Shown piece after piece: positions 61,686 to 64,000 of a stretch of DNA of 64,000 nucleotides (within the stretch, counting starts at the first letter, position 1; each line of letters starts with the position of its first letter). This DNA comes from UBA5018 sp947463165 (GTDB lineage: Bacteria; Cyanobacteriota; Cyanobacteriia; PCC-6307; Cyanobiaceae). The notes under the pieces were generated by a model. It was given only the letters and a program-made list of their open reading frames with translations, made no database searches and was not told where the DNA came from. The stretch covers positions 1 to 64,000 of the forward strand of contig CALRTY020000008.1 in NCBI GenBank assembly GCA_943371245.1, written 5' to 3'. The position numbers were made by a program, and so were the translations under genes.

Positions 61686-63137
61686 TTAGTTGGTGCTCAC
61701 CAGGTCTTTGCTGGCGGAGTTATGGCGCCCGGTGCCACTGCTTTCGCCACTGCTCTGGTCGAGCAGCTGGATCGGATGCAGCACCGGCAGGGGCTCAGGG
61801 CGATCCTCCATGTGGCGGCGGATTTGCAAACTGCAGCCGATGTTGGCGCTGGCCACCAGGGCGGCCCCCGTGCCCCCCAGATCGGCGGCCTTGAGTCGAC
61901 CCAACTCGGCGGCCTCCTCCGGCTGCACCAGGTTGTAGATGCCGGCACTGCCGCAGCAGACGCCCGCCTCCACGGCCTCGCGGATCTGCAGGTGGGGGAT
62001 GCGCTGCAATAGCGAACGCGGCTGCTGTTGCAGGCCCTGGCCGTGCAGCATGTGACAGGCGTCGTGGTAGGCCACCTGCAGGGGGCGCTGGGCGCTGGCC
62101 AAGCTGCCGTCGGCATGGGCCAGGGGCTGCAGGCGGGCCTGGAAGCTGGCGCTCAGCCCCACCTGCTCCAGGAACTCCTGGATATCGGCCACCGGGGCGG
62201 CAAAGGGCAGGTAATCGGCCTGGGCTGCCTGGGAAGTTTGCGGCTGGCTGGCGGCAGCCAGAATCTGGCCGTAGAGCTTGAGGGTGTGGCCGCAGCCGGA
62301 GGCGCAGACCAGCACGGCGTCGAGGGGTTCGGGGCCGGCGGGCTTGCCCTCCCCCACCACGGCCTGGAAGCTGGCCAGCAGCGCCGTGGCCAGGGCGCGG
62401 GTCTGCTCCAGTTCGCCCTGGTGATGGGTGACGGCGCCGCAGCAGCCCTGGGCCGGTGGGATCACCAGCTCAATGCCATTGGCGCTGAGTACCCGCACGG
62501 CCGCGGCATTCACCGCCGGGTCAAACAGGCGCTGCACGCAGCCGAGCACCAGGCCAACCCGGTAACGCCTCGGGCCCTGGGCCGGCACCAGCGGCGGCCA
62601 GGAATCCTGGAAGGCCTCGCTGGGAAGGGCTGGCAGCAACCGCTCCATCGCCTCTAACTGGGAACCCAACAGCCGCAGCAAACCGCTGCGGCGCACCAAT
62701 GCCTGCAGGCTGGTGCCGGCATAGGCGCGCAGAGGCGTCAGCAGAGCCCGCAACCGCTCCGGATAGGGCAGCAGCGCAAATAGCAACCGGCGAAAGCCGG
62801 TGAGCTGGGGGCTGCGCAGGCCGGCGGCATTCAGTTGGGGGCGGGTGGCGTCGAGCAGCTGGTCGTAGCGCACGCCGGAGGGGCAGGCCGTTACGCAGGC
62901 CAGGCAGCCGAGGCAGGAATCGAAATGGCTGGCGACGGTGGCGTCGAGTTGCAGCTCGCCGGCGGCGATGGCCTTGAGGGCATGGATGCGACCTCGGGGG
63001 GAATCCATCTCCGTGCCCAGCACCCGGTAACTGGCGCAGCTGGGCAGACAGAAGCCGCAGTGCACGCAGGGATCGGTGGCGCTGGCCGGGCTGGCGCCGG
63101 CGGGAGCACCAGCCCACGAGGTGAGGGAGGTCGTCAT
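61686..63137 (-). CDS. Fe-S protein, glycolate dehydrogenase GlcF-like
   Basis: The product has 483 residues. Two [4Fe-4S] ferredoxin-type motifs are CVHCGFCLPSC and CLGCLACVTACPSGVRYD. Two CCG-type domains follow, with PAQGCCGAVTHHQGE and EAGVCCGSAGIYNL. This matches GlcF/LutA-type electron-transfer subunits. It is likely the partner of the GlcE-like protein. It starts 63 bp upstream of the permease gene on the same strand, so the two may form one transcript. Confidence 0.85.
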   Translation of the reverse strand: MTTSLTSWAGAPAGASPASATDPCVHCGFCLPSCASYRVLGTEMDSPRGRIHALKAIAAGELQLDATVASHFDSCLGCLACVTACPSGVRYDQLLDATRPQLNAAGLRSPQLTGFRRLLFALLPYPERLRALLTPLRAYAGTSLQALVRRSGLLRLLGSQLEAMERLLPALPSEAFQDSWPPLVPAQGPRRYRVGLVLGCVQRLFDPAVNAAAVRVLSANGIELVIPPAQGCCGAVTHHQGELEQTRALATALLASFQAVVGEGKPAGPEPLDAVLVCASGCGHTLKLYGQILAAASQPQTSQAAQADYLPFAAPVADIQEFLEQVGLSASFQARLQPLAHADGSLASAQRPLQVAYHDACHMLHGQGLQQQPRSLLQRIPHLQIREAVEAGVCCGSAGIYNLVQPEEAAELGRLKAADLGGTGAALVASANIGCSLQIRRHMEDRPEPLPVLHPIQLLDQSSGESSGTGRHNSASKDLVSTN

Positions 63138-63492
63138 CTGGCCAGTCTGGCTTCCAGGCCTGGCGGCGACGGGCCAGCCTGGTTTGCGGAGCTACTGAGA
63201 TATCCCCCAAAACTTCATGCTTGGCAGCATTAAAGTTGCAGGATTACCGCAAACCGTCGCCCTGACCGCAAGCCTTGACTGCAATCATTGACCGCTAGCC
63301 GTGGCGGCTTTCAGAGGATGCGGCCGCCAGCGGATTGCCGGCAGGAGCAGATAGTCTCTGCGGTCTCTGCGCAGACTACCCATTTCCAAGCATCCTTAGC
63401 CATATCCAAGTCAATAGTCCATGCCAAAGCCAATTACCGACGCAAATTACGGATACAGCTTGACAATGTAAATTGAGAATGCAAATTACAGA
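63138..63492. other. Spacer upstream of glcF-like gene
   Basis: These 355 bp have no gene. A 13-bp repeat (tgaccgcaagcct, tgactgcaatcat, tgaccgctagccg) runs in tandem at 63263-63301. Confidence 0.55.
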
Positions 63493-64000
63493 TTAAGAGC
63501 CGCTGCTGGTCGCGGAGGGCAAATTGACATCCTCACCTTCCAGTCCCGGGTGGTCGGTAGGCACTAGTTCGGGGGGATTGGGCTTGGTCTCCGGGCCAAT
63601 CACATCCACCGACACCCGCTGAACGACGAGTCTGTAGCGGATCGGTTGGCTTTGATTGATGTAGGCCTGCACGTCGGCCACCTGGCGGGCGGTCGGCAGA
63701 CGCGGATTGGTGACCCGCACCGCAGCTCGAATCAGCGGTGGATTCTGAGCCCAATCAATCGTCACATTCACCAATTCGGCATCCTTGCCCAGGGTGATCG
63801 TGCGGTCCCTCAGGGAGCTGGTGATCACCTGTTGAATCGCCTGCAGCGAGGCCGTACGGCGGGCCTGGGCGATCAGCGATAGGAAGCTGCCGGATAGGGG
63901 AATCAGCAGCAGAGCCGTGAGCAGCAGGCTCACCAAGCCCAGACGGCTGCGCCAGAGATTCATCCGCAGTTCAGGTAGGCAAATCGCCAGGGCAATCAAG
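63493..64000 (-). CDS. DUF389-like membrane protein, C-terminal part, 5' end beyond the right edge
   Basis: The minus-strand frame is open to the right edge and ends at 63493, giving at least 168 residues. A final membrane helix (LGLVSLLLTALLLIPLSGSF) is followed by a soluble tail with strand-like alternation (VNVTIDWAQNPPLIRAAVRV and onward) and an acidic C-terminus. This resembles the end of DUF389 (TIGR00341-type) cyanobacterial proteins, but only the last portion is present. Confidence 0.5.
   Translation of the reverse strand, partial: LIALAICLPELRMNLWRSRLGLVSLLLTALLLIPLSGSFLSLIAQARRTASLQAIQQVITSSLRDRTITLGKDAELVNVTIDWAQNPPLIRAAVRVTNPRLPTARQVADVQAYINQSQPIRYRLVVQRVSVDVIGPETKPNPPELVPTDHPGLEGEDVNLPSATSSGS

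Noticed and set aside
60561..62012. 483-codon plus-strand frame across the permease and glcF-like genes
   Set aside because: It is Gln/Gly/His-rich shadow sequence opposite well-supported membrane and Fe-S proteins.

Overview
The window reads as chromosome from a GC-rich unicellular picocyanobacterium (Cyanobium/Synechococcus cluster 5-like). The evidence is photosystem genes (psaC, psbH, psbI, psbN), ndhS, ntcA, high-light-inducible proteins and cyanobacteria-specific families (DUF3769, DUF3084, DUF3146), in an order that resembles marine and freshwater Synechococcus. The genus is an inference; there is no 16S here.

Left third (1-22283): two co-oriented minus-strand giant genes. The first starts at 14486 and is open without a stop to the left edge, so at least 4828 codons are present. 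It runs N to C as RTX calcium-binding repeats, cadherin-like and Calx-beta domains, eight CARDB repeats, a PPC-like and a TIG-like domain, a YD/Rhs cage-type core with a tip domain, a DUF11-like and an FnIII-like stretch, three cadherin repeats, three ~110-residue repeats and a terminal RTX-like stretch. The middle (about 10250 to 2550) is clearly more AT-rich than both ends, so the gene looks like a mosaic. The second giant (14850-22283) is a secreted-type protein with a lamin-tail domain, a DUF3616-like domain, an OB-fold plus ExeM-type endonuclease domain, one cadherin repeat closely matching those of its neighbour, and a C-terminal self-processing Hint domain. No secretion genes are visible.

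Middle (22769-48334): dense housekeeping and photosynthesis genes. These are leuC-leuD, a DUF3769 outer-membrane LptD-like protein behind psbI, a GH38 alpha-mannosidase between psbI and psbN, psbH-tatA-pth-DUF3146, a YqgF-like protein with DUF3084, ntcA, a CobA-like/dcd pair, two high-light-inducible genes, transketolase, fabF-acpP, psaC, glmS, rimM, ndhS, rnc, rnpB and tRNA-Arg(CCU).

Right part (48841-64000): a fucosyltransferase-like gene, small hypotheticals, glycogen phosphorylase, a CPA2 antiporter, an alpha/beta hydrolase, and a glycolate-dehydrogenase-like cluster. In that cluster GlcE-like and GlcF-like genes flank a four-carbon acid sugar kinase and an APC permease. The window ends inside a DUF389-like gene.

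Intergenic spacers repeatedly carry short-period degenerate tandem repeats (12, 13, ~18-19, 25, 28, ~29 bp), often at gene 3' ends. I found no CRISPR array, insertion sequence, integrase or phage gene.
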